Assembly: GCF_009720625.1 (NCBI RefSeq)
Contig: NZ_CP046266.1
Coordinates: 4,755,501-4,819,500, forward strand
DNA length: 64,000 nucleotides
Source of the DNA: Metabacillus sediminilitoris
GTDB lineage: Bacteria > Bacillota > Bacilli > Bacillales > Bacillaceae
Direction: 5' to 3'
Part shown: positions 50,567-59,141 of the stretch, piece by piece
Layout: every line of letters begins with the position of its first letter
Position numbering within the stretch: the first letter of the stretch is position 1
The notes under the pieces: model-generated
Database searches by the model: none
What the model was told of the DNA's origin: nothing
Seen by the model: only the letters and a program-made list of their open reading frames with translations
Made by a program: the position numbers and the translations under genes

Positions 50567-51567
50567 TTTTGACCGAACCCCCTGCGTGCGATATAAACGA
50601 AGACGGGAGTTCCAATCAAGGCTGTCATAACTCCTACTGGCACTTCTTCAGGCATGATGATGAATCTCGCTAAAATATCCGCAATAACTAATAGTGCGCC
50701 ACCAAGTACGGCACTATATGGGATAATCCAGCGATGGTCATGTCCCACTAAAAATCTTGCAAAGTGCGGGATGACAATCCCAATAAAAGAAATAGGACCT
50801 GCAACTGCAACAGCACCGCCGCCAAGCACAATAATAATTAACGCAGCAAGAATCTTTACAAATCCTGTACGTTGTCCTAATCCCTTCGCGACAGCTTCAC
50901 CCATTGTTAACACATTGATTTTCTGCGCCATTATCATGCTTATGATCAAGGCCGGTATAACATACGGCAAAATGGTGTGCAGGCTTTCAAGTTTTCTTCC
51001 TTGAACAGAACCTGCTAACCAAAATAAAACTTGATCGAGAGCAGACTCATTCACAACAAGCAAACCTTGTGTTAATGAAGCAAACAACCCTGCCATAGCG
51101 GCACCGGCTAATGTTAACTTCATTGGTGTTAATCCTTCTCTACCGAATGATCCTATGAAATAGACAACAAATGCAGTAAAGGCGGCTCCAGCGAATGCAA
51201 TCCATGTAAAAGCTTGTAATGAATCGACATAAAATATAGAAACCCCAATAACGAGAAAGAATCCTGCACCGGCACTAATCCCAAAAACATCTGGTGATGC
51301 TAGAGGATTTTTCGTTAACGCTTGCATTAATGCCCCTGCTACAGCTAAGCATGCACCAACTACTGCTCCAATTAACGATCTAGGTAAGCGAACATTTTGA
51401 ATGATAATATGCTCATTTGAACCATCGAAACTAGTAAATGCTTCATATGCAAGTTTCCAGCTTGTATCCGTATATCCCAATATAAGACTTCCAAACATTA
51501 ATACAATAAGTAGGATAATTCCTATTATTAAGCCAAAAATTTTAAGTTGATTTGATTTTAATACCAT
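50563..51567 (-). CDS. yfiZ: Iron-siderophore permease (YfiZ type)
   Basis: A 334-residue FecCD-family permease. Blocks NVRLPRSLIGAVVGACLAVAGALMQ near 60 and ISFIGIVIPHFARFLVG near 252 are typical. It forms the heterodimeric channel with YfhA. First gene of the minus-strand iron operon behind a divergent Fur-controlled promoter. GGGAGA precedes the ATG. Confidence 0.88.
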   Translation of the reverse strand: MVLKSNQLKIFGLIIGIILLIVLMFGSLILGYTDTSWKLAYEAFTSFDGSNEHIIIQNVRLPRSLIGAVVGACLAVAGALMQALTKNPLASPDVFGISAGAGFFLVIGVSIFYVDSLQAFTWIAFAGAAFTAFVVYFIGSFGREGLTPMKLTLAGAAMAGLFASLTQGLLVVNESALDQVLFWLAGSVQGRKLESLHTILPYVIPALIISMIMAQKINVLTMGEAVAKGLGQRTGFVKILAALIIIVLGGGAVAVAGPISFIGIVIPHFARFLVGHDHRWIIPYSAVLGGALLVIADILARFIIMPEEVPVGVMTALIGTPVFVYIARRGFGQK

Positions 51568-51734
51568 GTTGTTCTCCCTATGTCAAACGATTGCTTCTCT
51601 TTAACTGCTTTTATTCTAACAAAAATAATTGAATTTGAAAATCATTTTCAATTAAATGTTGACATTTTAATTAATAGATTTTATCATTCTCTTAGCAAAT
51701 GAAAATCATTATCAAATAAATAAGGAGGATATGT
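51568..51734. promoter_or_regulatory. Divergent promoter with two Fur boxes
   Basis: Two 7-1-7 Fur sites are visible. TGAAAATCATTTTCA at 51636-51650 is a perfect palindrome, and TGAAAATCATTATCA at 51700-51714 matches the Bacillus consensus TGATAATNATTATCA at 14 of 15 positions (the first at 13 of 15). Each lies close to one of the divergent genes, so iron-replete Fur should shut off both. Confidence 0.9.
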
Positions 51735-52739
51735 ATGCAAACTACATATAAAAAATCGTGGCTATCATTATTTTTACTTAGTATCATCATGTTAGTACTA
51801 GCTGCTTGCGGCAACAAGGCTGAAGAAGGCACTGAAACAGAGGGTGCTGAAGGTAACAACGATTCGAAAGCTGAAGAAACCTATACGATTGAACATGCAA
51901 TGGGTACAACAGAAATTACCGGAACACCAAAAAAAGTAGTCATCCTGACAAACGAAGGTACTGAAGCACTCCTTTCATTAGGTGTTAAACCTGTAGGTGC
52001 CGTACAATCTTGGTTAGGTGAGCCTTGGTATGAACATATTGCAAGTGATATGAAAGATGTTGAAGTTGTTGGTACAGAAAGTGAAATCAATATTGAAGCA
52101 ATTGCTGCACTAAAACCAGATCTTATTATCGGTAACAAAATGCGTCAGGAAAAAAGTTATGAACAATTAAAAGCAATTGCTCCAACTGTTTTTTCTGAAA
52201 CATTAAGAGGCGACTGGCAGGAAAACTTTAAATTATATGCAAAAGCTCTCAACCTTGAAGAAGATGGGCAAAAAGTGATTGATGATTTCGAAGCACGTAT
52301 TACTGAGTTCAAAGAAACAGCTGGTGATAAATTAAACCAAGAAGTTTCAGTTGTACGTTTTATGGCTGGATTAACTAGAGTTTATTACACAGATACATTC
52401 TCTGGTGTGATTTTCGATAAGCTTGGATTAAAACATTCAAGTAGTGTTCAAGAATTATTTGCAGATAATAAAGATGACTTATTTGTTCGTGAAGTTGGTA
52501 AAGAAGTCATTCCAAAAATGGATGCAGACATCTTATTCTATTTCACGTATGCACCACCTGGTGATACGGAAGCAACGAAAACAGAAGAAGAATGGACAAA
52601 TGATCCACTTTGGAAAAACCTTGAAGTAGTTAAGGCTGGAAAAGCTTATAAAGTAGATGATGCGATCTGGAATACAGCGGGTGGTGTCTTGGCTGCAAAT
52701 AAGCTACTTGATGATCTTGAAGAAATTATCATGAAATAA
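51735..52739 (+). CDS. yfiY: Iron-siderophore-binding lipoprotein (YfiY type)
   Basis: A 334-residue lipoprotein. The lipobox is LAAC with lipidated C25, followed by an acidic linker. The binding domain has the FecB-type block TPKKVVILTNEGTEALLSLGVKPVG near 58. YfiY of B. subtilis binds schizokinen/arthrobactin; the ligand here is inferred only by family. GGAGG precedes the ATG. It is divergent from yfiZ and has a Fur box in front. Confidence 0.9.
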   Translation: MQTTYKKSWLSLFLLSIIMLVLAACGNKAEEGTETEGAEGNNDSKAEETYTIEHAMGTTEITGTPKKVVILTNEGTEALLSLGVKPVGAVQSWLGEPWYEHIASDMKDVEVVGTESEINIEAIAALKPDLIIGNKMRQEKSYEQLKAIAPTVFSETLRGDWQENFKLYAKALNLEEDGQKVIDDFEARITEFKETAGDKLNQEVSVVRFMAGLTRVYYTDTFSGVIFDKLGLKHSSSVQELFADNKDDLFVREVGKEVIPKMDADILFYFTYAPPGDTEATKTEEEWTNDPLWKNLEVVKAGKAYKVDDAIWNTAGGVLAANKLLDDLEEIIMK

Positions 52740-52742
52740 GAT

Positions 52743-52774
52743 AAAAGCGGCTGACGTTGGTCAGTCGCTTTTTT
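52743..52774 (+). terminator. Terminator of yfiY
   Basis: AAAAGCGGCTGAC and GTCAGTCGCTTTT pair with one mismatch around a 4-base loop, ending in six T bases. Confidence 0.92.
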
Positions 52775-52877
52775 GTATTTCTTTAGATATTTTACAAAGT
52801 TTCTTCATTTAATGGGATGATGATTCTTTAAAACTGGGGAAGATAGTAGGTAGAATAATGGATAGGAGGATAAAAAT

Positions 52878-53603
52878 TTGCTTCAGTCTGCATTTTGGGG
52901 AGCACTTGCCGGTTCCTCAATCTTGATAGGTGCTCTTATTGGTCTATATACAGATCTCCCGAAAAAGGTAACAGGTCTGATTATGTCATTTGGAACTGGA
53001 GTTTTAATCGGGGCGGCTTCCTTTGAATTACTTACTGAATCCATTAGAGAAGATGGCGTTTTGACGACGTCAATTGGATTTCTATCTGGAGCATTTGTCT
53101 TTACAATTTCTGAACTGTTTATTACCAAAAAAGGCGGTAATGAACGGAAACGGACAAAAAAGAGAAGTGATAATCATTCAGGGTTATCCATTTTTATTGG
53201 AACAATCATTGATGCCATTCCAGAATCAGTTATTATTGGCGTGAGTTTGCTAGAACAAGGTACGGTGAGTTATTTGATGGTGATTGCCGTTTTTTTAAGT
53301 AACTTTCCTGAAGGGCTATCAAGTACGGTTGGTCTAAAAAAAGATGGTTACAGTAAAAAAACGCTACTGATTATGTGGCTAATTGTCGTACTTCTTGCTT
53401 CATTAAGCTCCTTACTAGGCTTTTCTCTTTTACAGGATGCTTCCACAACACTTCTTTCATTTATTTCTGCTTTTGCTGCCGGAGGAATTATGGCAATGGT
53501 TGCATCGACAATGATGCCAGAAGCATTTGAAGAAGGCGGAGCGATTGTTGGATTAATTTCTTCATTTGGTTTGTTATGTTCCTTAATATTATCACAATTT
53601 TAG
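52878..53603 (+). CDS. ZIP family metal transporter
   Basis: A 241-residue ZIP-type transporter with about eight membrane segments. Helix IV-V-like blocks GTIIDAIPESVIIGVSL near 112 and FLSNFPEGLSSTVGL near 140 contain the conserved metal-binding residues (D/E/N/P-rich). The loop between segments 3 and 4 is basic (KGGNERKRTKKR) rather than histidine-rich. Likely imports zinc, iron or manganese. Start is TTG, eight bases after AGGAGG. Confidence 0.85.
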   Translation: MLQSAFWGALAGSSILIGALIGLYTDLPKKVTGLIMSFGTGVLIGAASFELLTESIREDGVLTTSIGFLSGAFVFTISELFITKKGGNERKRTKKRSDNHSGLSIFIGTIIDAIPESVIIGVSLLEQGTVSYLMVIAVFLSNFPEGLSSTVGLKKDGYSKKTLLIMWLIVVLLASLSSLLGFSLLQDASTTLLSFISAFAAGGIMAMVASTMMPEAFEEGGAIVGLISSFGLLCSLILSQF

Positions 53604-53630
53604 AAGATTTAATTTAAGGTCTTTTGTTAT

Positions 53631-53964
53631 GTCCATCATTACATCGATGAAGGACGATTTTTACTTAAATTTCATTAGAACTGTCCTTCATTTCCTTGAT
53701 GAAGGACCTTTTCCACTTATTTTGCATCAGATCAGTCCTTCATTTCCTTGATGAAGGACCTTTTCCACTTATTTCGCATCAAAACCGTCCTTCATTTCCT
53801 TAATGAAGGACCTTTTCCACTTACATCACAGCAAAAAGACCTTCATACCTTGATGAAAGACCTTTTCCAATTATTTCGCATCTGAAAAGTCCTTCATTTC
53901 CTTGATGAAGGACCTTTTCCACTTACATCACAGCAGAAAAGTCCTTCATACCTTGATGAAGGAC
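53631..53964. repeat. Tandem array of seven palindrome units
   Basis: Seven hairpin units start at 53631, 53683, 53735, 53787, 53838, 53889 and 53941, with a period of 51-52 bases. The core is GTCCTTCATTTCC followed by TTGATGAAGGAC, a 9-bp stem, and then CTTTTCCACTTA. Linkers alternate between two types (ending TTTCGCATC and ACATCACAGC). The outer units have diverged most. No coding sequence lies inside. Confidence 0.9.
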
Positions 53965-54023
53965 TTTTCTCTAATTGCGGATTATTTCCGTTTCAAAAAT
54001 GTAGCCAATATCACAGACGAGAG

Positions 54024-54240
54024 TCATATCCTTCTACTTACTCCTGTAATATTAACGGCTGTTCGTGCCATATCTAATAAGCGGTTAGTTAATACCTAAG
54101 ATTAAACCAATTCTAGCTACAGGTAATCCTACAGAGTTTAAAACTATTGCTAATAAGATTAAACCGACTCCTGGGACACCAGCTGTTCCTATGCTTGCCA
54201 ATACATATGTAAGAACAACGGCAACCAGATATCCTTTTTA
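54024..54240 (-). pseudogene. C-terminal relic of a dicarboxylate/amino-acid:cation symporter
   Basis: On the minus strand, [20 protein letters not shown] followed by a short LILGI block is the signature end region of the DAACS (GltP/DctA) family. A stop then appears, and the family-like RLLDMARTAVNITG follows in another frame. The shift is explained by a 4-base duplication (AACTAACC where GAC CGC is expected). The reading frame ends at 54024 and the N-terminal ~80% of the gene is missing. Confidence 0.82.
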
Positions 54241-54258
54241 AACATACTTGCTTGTTAA

Positions 54259-56058
54259 TTACGATTCATTTGTTAACTTCATAAAATCCTCTACATCACT
54301 AACAGCTATCGCTACAGCATTCTCCCAGAAATCACGTTTTGTTAAATCGACAGACAAATGCTTGGCTGCTAATTCTTCGACAGTCATTGCCCCTGTATCC
54401 TTTAACAGATCGATATATTTCTTTTCAAATGCTTTCCCTTCCTCAAGCGCTTTGGCATAAATTCCAAGTGAAAATAAATAGCCAAACGTATAAGGAAAAT
54501 TATAAAATGGTACATCTGTAATAAAGAAATGCAGCTTTGATGCCCAAAAATGCGGGTGATACTCTTCAAGTGAATCGCAATATGCTTCTTTCTGTGCCTT
54601 TACCATCAACTCAGACAATCTTTCACTTGGTACAACCCCAAGTTTCCGTTCTTCATAAAATGCTGTTTCAAATAAGAAGCGGGCATGTATATTCATTAAT
54701 AACGCAACACTTCGTTGTAATTTATCCTCCAGCAAAGCGAGACGCTCCGTTTTATCTTTTGCTTGTTTTACTGCTGCATCTGCAACAATCATTTCAGCAA
54801 AGGTTGATGCCGTTTCAGCTACATTCATTGCATAATCACAATTTAATGGGTGAACATCCTTCATGGCATATGAGTGAAAAGCATGACCTAATTCATGAGC
54901 AAGTGTTGAAACATTTGATGGTGTACCAGAAAACGTCATAAAGATGCGTGACTGATCGCTTTCAGGAAAACTAGTACAAAAACCACCAGGTGCTTTACCT
55001 GGACGATCTTCTGCTTCAATCCATTGCTGTTCAAAAGCTGTTTTTGTAAATTTAGTTAACAATGGACCAAATTGTTCAAACTGCTTTAAAATAAATTGTG
55101 CCCCTTCTTGGTAAGTCATTGCTGAGCTTGCTTCACCCACCGGTGCTTCTACATCATACCAGCTAAGTTTTGGAACCCCTAACATTTTAGCTTTTCGCTT
55201 CATATAATCAACAAGTGGCTGTTTGTTTTCTGATATAACTTGCCACATTGTTTCAAGTGTTTCTTTTTTCATCCGGTTGATCTCAAGAGGTTCTTTTAAA
55301 GGATCATCCCAGCCTCGTTCTTTATAAACCTTTAAACGAAAACCAGCTAGTCTATTAAGCGTCTCTGCAAAAACATCTGCCTGTGAGCCCCAAGCCGTTT
55401 CCCATTTCTCAAAAAGACTTTTCCGAACATTGCGGTCATGGTCTGAAAATTTATTTGATGCCTGGCCAACTGATAGATGTTTTATTTCATTGTTCTCTTC
55501 AAATGGGATTTGAATTTTCGCAACTAAAAGATCATATAATTGCTCCCAACCGAAGTAACCATCGACAGACAAATCTTGAATTAATTGCTCTTTTTCAACA
55601 GAAAGTCGTTCTTTTGTCCGATTACGCATCTCATTTAATACATATGTAATTTCGATTAATTGCGAATCTTTCAGAAGTGCCGCCCATACATCTTCTTCGA
55701 TATCACCAAGCAATTGTTCAAATGTCAGCATGACTTTTGTAAAAGCTGAACTCATTGACGTTAGTTTCGAGCGCAATAGATTGGCTTGCCCATCTGATGT
55801 ATCTTGAGCCTGTAAACAGCCAACAAATGAGTTTGCTTGCTCCAATTTAATGGTTATAAATGAAATCTTTTTTATCGACATTAATAATATATTTATGTCA
55901 TTTTGCGAGAATGTGCCAGGCCATTTACGCATATCTTGCTCCAAATCATTTACAAGCTGATCAATTTCTTGTAAATACGTTTTAAATTCAGAAGAATGAC
56001 TACCACCATTAAAAAAGGTTTCTAAATCCCATGTTTCCTTAAAAATAGGTGTATTCAA
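54259..56058 (-). CDS. pepF: M3 family oligoendopeptidase (PepF/YusX)
   Basis: A 599-residue zinc metallopeptidase of the M3 family. The HExxH site is STLAHELGHAFHSY near residue 390, with the third ligand Glu in ETASTFAEM about 25 residues later. It cleaves oligopeptides of about 7-17 residues in the cytosol. The start chosen is TTG 56058, five bases after GGAGGAG; longer reading has no such site. YusX of B. subtilis is the same type. Confidence 0.93.
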   Translation of the reverse strand: MNTPIFKETWDLETFFNGGSHSSEFKTYLQEIDQLVNDLEQDMRKWPGTFSQNDINILLMSIKKISFITIKLEQANSFVGCLQAQDTSDGQANLLRSKLTSMSSAFTKVMLTFEQLLGDIEEDVWAALLKDSQLIEITYVLNEMRNRTKERLSVEKEQLIQDLSVDGYFGWEQLYDLLVAKIQIPFEENNEIKHLSVGQASNKFSDHDRNVRKSLFEKWETAWGSQADVFAETLNRLAGFRLKVYKERGWDDPLKEPLEINRMKKETLETMWQVISENKQPLVDYMKRKAKMLGVPKLSWYDVEAPVGEASSAMTYQEGAQFILKQFEQFGPLLTKFTKTAFEQQWIEAEDRPGKAPGGFCTSFPESDQSRIFMTFSGTPSNVSTLAHELGHAFHSYAMKDVHPLNCDYAMNVAETASTFAEMIVADAAVKQAKDKTERLALLEDKLQRSVALLMNIHARFLFETAFYEERKLGVVPSERLSELMVKAQKEAYCDSLEEYHPHFWASKLHFFITDVPFYNFPYTFGYLFSLGIYAKALEEGKAFEKKYIDLLKDTGAMTVEELAAKHLSVDLTKRDFWENAVAIAVSDVEDFMKLTNES

Positions 56059-56154
56059 TTTTACTCCTCCGATTCGCTTTTTATTTTTATCACACAAAAA
56101 AAGAGACATTGGCTATTGCCCCGCCTCTTGCTTATTCAAAAGAGCTTTTCTTCA

Positions 56155-56325
56155 TTACTTTTTTACTGATGTATCATCTTCATCATCCATAAGACCTTTT
56201 GTAGCTCGTTTAAATTCCCTTAATGTTTTCCCGGCCGCCTTACCTAACTCAGGCAATTTCTTTGGACCGAATAATAATAATGCGACAAAAACGATAAGCA
56301 TGATTTCCCCAAAACCCAAGTTCAT
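56155..56325 (-). CDS. tatA: Twin-arginine translocase TatA family protein
   Basis: A 56-residue TatA/E: an N-terminal membrane helix ([17 protein letters not shown]), the [10 protein letters not shown] hinge at residues 19-28, then an amphipathic helix ([13 protein letters not shown]) and an acidic tail. It lacks a TatC partner within the window. It may work with a TatC elsewhere, or be an extra copy. The ribosome site AGAAGTG is weak. Confidence 0.93.
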   Translation of the reverse strand: MNLGFGEIMLIVFVALLLFGPKKLPELGKAAGKTLREFKRATKGLMDDEDDTSVKK

Positions 56326-56426
56326 CGATTAACACTTCTTTCATAAGAGAATAATATCCATTTTACATTATAACGAAATTAACAAATATATGCAAAAAAG
56401 GATGAACAAGTGCATTGCTTTACATT

Positions 56427-57608
56427 TTATATTTTTCTTATTTGCAAGTAAAAAATACCTGAAATGCAAAATGAGATGAATATGGCAAATGGTACTAAAA
56501 TATGCAAATGTTTCTCTGCATTGATCTGTTCTTCCGAGACTGGCGGTTCTACAATTTTACTCTTTAACTGTTCATTCTTATCATTGCTTTTCAGCTCTTC
56601 AAGCATTTCTTGTTTGATCGTTCGATCGTCTTCACCCTTAATGAGAAGTTCTCCAGTTGGGAGAATATCTTTTTCAACGGTTTCTCCTATTTTTTTCACA
56701 TAGACAATTTCCTCATCTGTTTCATACTTATTTTTCCAAGCATCAACAAACTGTTCATTACTTTCAATTTTTTCAGTTTCAAAATGTTGGAATCCATAAT
56801 TAAATAATGCGGTTGTATCTTGATAAGATTGTTCATCTGTTTTTGAGTTTAACGTAACAGCTATTAAGCTCAACTTTTCCCGTTCAGCACTTGTCACAAG
56901 TGTAAAACCAGCTTCCGTTACAAAGCCATTTTTACCGCCTGTTATGCCTTCATACGACTGATCGCGAACCATTAGATGGTGATTAATTAACGTTGTATCC
57001 CATGTTTCTCCATCCCACTTAAGCTCTTGTGTATCAAAAATTTCACGAAATAATTCGTTTTGTATTGCATATTGTGTAATTTTTGCCATATCTTCGGCAG
57101 TTGTTAAATGTTCAGGATTGTATAGACCATGAGGATTTGTAAAATGCGTATCTTCAACACCTATTTCTTCCTGTAAATATTGATTAAAATCGATTACAAA
57201 TTGTTCAACAGTACCACTTAAATGTTCAGCAATCGCCACCCCTGCATCATTTCCAGAGTTAATCAAAAGACCTTGAATAAGTTTTTTTAATGGAACTTGC
57301 TCCCCCGCTTCTAAGTATACCAGCGTCCCCTCGGCCTTTGTTGCATTTTCACTAATAGAGACAATATCATTCAAATTACCTTTTTCGATGGCATAAATAG
57401 CGGTTGCAATTTTTGTAATACTAGCTGGCGGAAGCTTCTCGTCACTATTTTTTTCATATAATACCTGACCTGATTGAGCATCTATTAATATAACCGCTTC
57501 ACTATTTAGTTGTAATTCATTATTTTCTGAGGTAGCACTTATCATATTTGGAAATAAGAATAAGCACAGAGTGATGATCGAAGTGATCTTAAAGATGTAT
57601 TGATTCAT
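56427..57608 (-). CDS. D-alanyl-D-alanine carboxypeptidase (S11)
   Basis: A 393-residue DacA/DacF-type enzyme. A signal peptide is at residues ~1-25. The catalytic SxxK is S63-I-T-K66. The second motif SGN is near 118. The third, normally KTG, reads KNG (GGKNGFVTEAG near 224). The C-terminus has a membrane helix (LHILVPFAIFISFCISGIFY). It trims the terminal D-Ala from peptidoglycan. The Asn in motif three is unusual and may change activity. Confidence 0.85.
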   Translation of the reverse strand: MNQYIFKITSIITLCLFLFPNMISATSENNELQLNSEAVILIDAQSGQVLYEKNSDEKLPPASITKIATAIYAIEKGNLNDIVSISENATKAEGTLVYLEAGEQVPLKKLIQGLLINSGNDAGVAIAEHLSGTVEQFVIDFNQYLQEEIGVEDTHFTNPHGLYNPEHLTTAEDMAKITQYAIQNELFREIFDTQELKWDGETWDTTLINHHLMVRDQSYEGITGGKNGFVTEAGFTLVTSAEREKLSLIAVTLNSKTDEQSYQDTTALFNYGFQHFETEKIESNEQFVDAWKNKYETDEEIVYVKKIGETVEKDILPTGELLIKGEDDRTIKQEMLEELKSNDKNEQLKSKIVEPPVSEEQINAEKHLHILVPFAIFISFCISGIFYLQIRKI

Positions 57609-57741
57609 GTAGCTTACTCCTCTTAAACTTGTACTTTAAATTCCAAGAACTAGCATAACAAGGACGCTATAAAAAAAGCAATGTCAAGATTTTGAAGCGA
57701 TAGGTAAAAACAACTATATTTTACATAAAAGCGTTTTTTAG

Positions 57742-57790
57742 TTGACACTTCTATAACGGACAATTATACTACATAACTGACGAACGTCAG
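57742..57790 (+). promoter_or_regulatory. Sigma-A promoter with overlapping TetR-type operator
   Basis: TTGACA at 57742-57747 and TATACT at 57765-57770 are 17 bases apart, a near-perfect sigma-A promoter. The palindrome CTGACGAACGTCAG at 57777-57790 lies at the predicted transcription start. This fits autorepression by the TetR-family protein encoded next. Confidence 0.88.
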
Positions 57791-57803
57791 GAAGGTGATG
57801 AAG

Positions 57804-58382
57804 ATGTCCTCTAACGAAATTAAGAAGGCAGGATTGTTTCATTTTGCAAACAGCGGCTATGATGGAACCTCACTATCTGCTATTGCAGGGGAAGTAGGGA
57901 TTAAAAAGCAATCCATTTATGCACATTTTGCCAATAAAGATGAATTATTTTTAACAATATTAAATGAAGTTCTAGCAACTGAAAGGACCTATATTCAAGA
58001 CTTTTTTACAAAAGATCATTTAAATTTAAAGGTAGCTCTCTTTGAGTTTTTACAAGGATTTAGTAAAAGATACGAAATGTATGATAATACTAAATTTTTA
58101 TTAAGGATGGGCTTTCTCCCTCCTACACATTTATATCAGCAAGTAATGGATAAAGTTTATCTCTTTTATGATGACATCGAAAAAGTATTAATTGACGTTT
58201 TTGAGCAGAATCGTGATTCTCTTACTGAACCTGTAAATGATGTTGTTACGGCATTTATTGGTCTATATGATACGGTTTTAGTTGAATTGCTATATAGCGG
58301 AAACGACCGATTTCAAAAAAGACTACATGCAAGCTGGAAAATTTTTTGGAAAGGAATAACATTACATGCGGAAGCACCTTAA
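57804..58382 (+). CDS. yvdT: TetR family transcriptional regulator
   Basis: A 192-residue TetR-family repressor. The N-terminal HTH spans about residues 10-50 (ANSGYDGTSLSAIAGEVGIKKQSIYAHF). The C-terminal ligand domain is not conserved. It heads an operon with two SMR genes, as yvdT-yvdS-yvdR do in B. subtilis. The start is ATG 57804, after GGAAGGTGA. It should bind the palindrome upstream and release it on binding a toxic cation or metabolite. Confidence 0.75.
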   Translation: MSSNEIKKAGLFHFANSGYDGTSLSAIAGEVGIKKQSIYAHFANKDELFLTILNEVLATERTYIQDFFTKDHLNLKVALFEFLQGFSKRYEMYDNTKFLLRMGFLPPTHLYQQVMDKVYLFYDDIEKVLIDVFEQNRDSLTEPVNDVVTAFIGLYDTVLVELLYSGNDRFQKRLHASWKIFWKGITLHAEAP

Positions 58383-58421
58383 TTATAGATTCCTATGCGT
58401 TAGAAAAGGGAGGGGAAATGT

Positions 58422-58763
58422 TTGAATAAACACTGGGTGATCGTTTATTTTGCAGCCATATTTGAAGTAAGTTGGGTTACAGGTTTAAAGCATGCTGGGA
58501 GTTCATTTGAATGGGCAGGAACGATTTTGGCTATTATGATTAGCTTTTATTTACTCATTAAAGCGACAAATCACTTGCCAATAAGTACTGTTTATGCTGT
58601 TTTTACTGGATTAGGTGCTGCTGGAACGGTGCTTGTAGAGATTCTCTTTTTTAGTACCTCAATTAGTTTGTTAAAAATTGGCTTATGTACGCTCCTTATT
58701 TCAGGGGTAATCGGGTTAAAGTTAGTAACGAATGATCGGAATACTTCAAAAAGGGAGGTGTAA
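58422..58763 (+). CDS. yvdS: Small multidrug resistance (SMR) subunit, first of pair
   Basis: A 113-residue SMR protein with four membrane helices. The conserved membrane Glu is in FEVSWVTGLKHA near residue 15, and the GxG helix motif lies near residues 56-66. Start is TTG, six bases after GGGAGGGG. It is paired with a second, shorter SMR three bases downstream, as in heterodimeric SMR systems. Confidence 0.82.
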   Translation: MNKHWVIVYFAAIFEVSWVTGLKHAGSSFEWAGTILAIMISFYLLIKATNHLPISTVYAVFTGLGAAGTVLVEILFFSTSISLLKIGLCTLLISGVIGLKLVTNDRNTSKREV

Positions 58764-58766
58764 GAG

Positions 58767-59084
58767 ATGGCTTGGGTCTATCTCATTTTAGCAGGATTTT
58801 GTGAAGTTGCTGGTGTTGCTGCAATTTCTAAATTTAACAAGAAAAAATCGATTCTGAACATGTTTTATTTGATTGCTGGATTCACTCTGAGTTTTTCCCT
58901 CTTGTCCCAAGCAATGGAGTCAATCTCAATGGGAACAGCCTATGCTGTGTGGACTGGTATTGGAACAGTTGGAAGTGCATTAATCGGTATATTATTTTTA
59001 GGAGAATCTGCTAGCTTTAAACGTATATTCTTTATTACTGTGATCATTACTTCAACAATTGGTCTTAAATTTATCCCGCATTAA
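58767..59084 (+). CDS. yvdR: Small multidrug resistance (SMR) subunit, second of pair
   Basis: A 105-residue SMR protein. The conserved Glu is in GFCEVAGVAAISKF near residue 13; AYAVWTGIGTVGSALIGILF near 58 is the signature. Together with the first subunit it should form an antiparallel heterodimer exporting a cationic compound, or guanidinium-like metabolites as some SMR pairs do. GGGAGGTG precedes the ATG. Confidence 0.83.
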   Translation: MAWVYLILAGFCEVAGVAAISKFNKKKSILNMFYLIAGFTLSFSLLSQAMESISMGTAYAVWTGIGTVGSALIGILFLGESASFKRIFFITVIITSTIGLKFIPH

Positions 59085-59141
59085 GAAGGAAGCAGGTTCT
59101 AATATGAGAGATTTTTCCTTTTCATTCGCCCTTTTTTATTT

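Noticed and set aside
53631-53964. Possible CRISPR array
   Set aside because: The units are palindromes with linkers that are similar to each other (two types only), not unique spacers of even length, and no cas genes are present.
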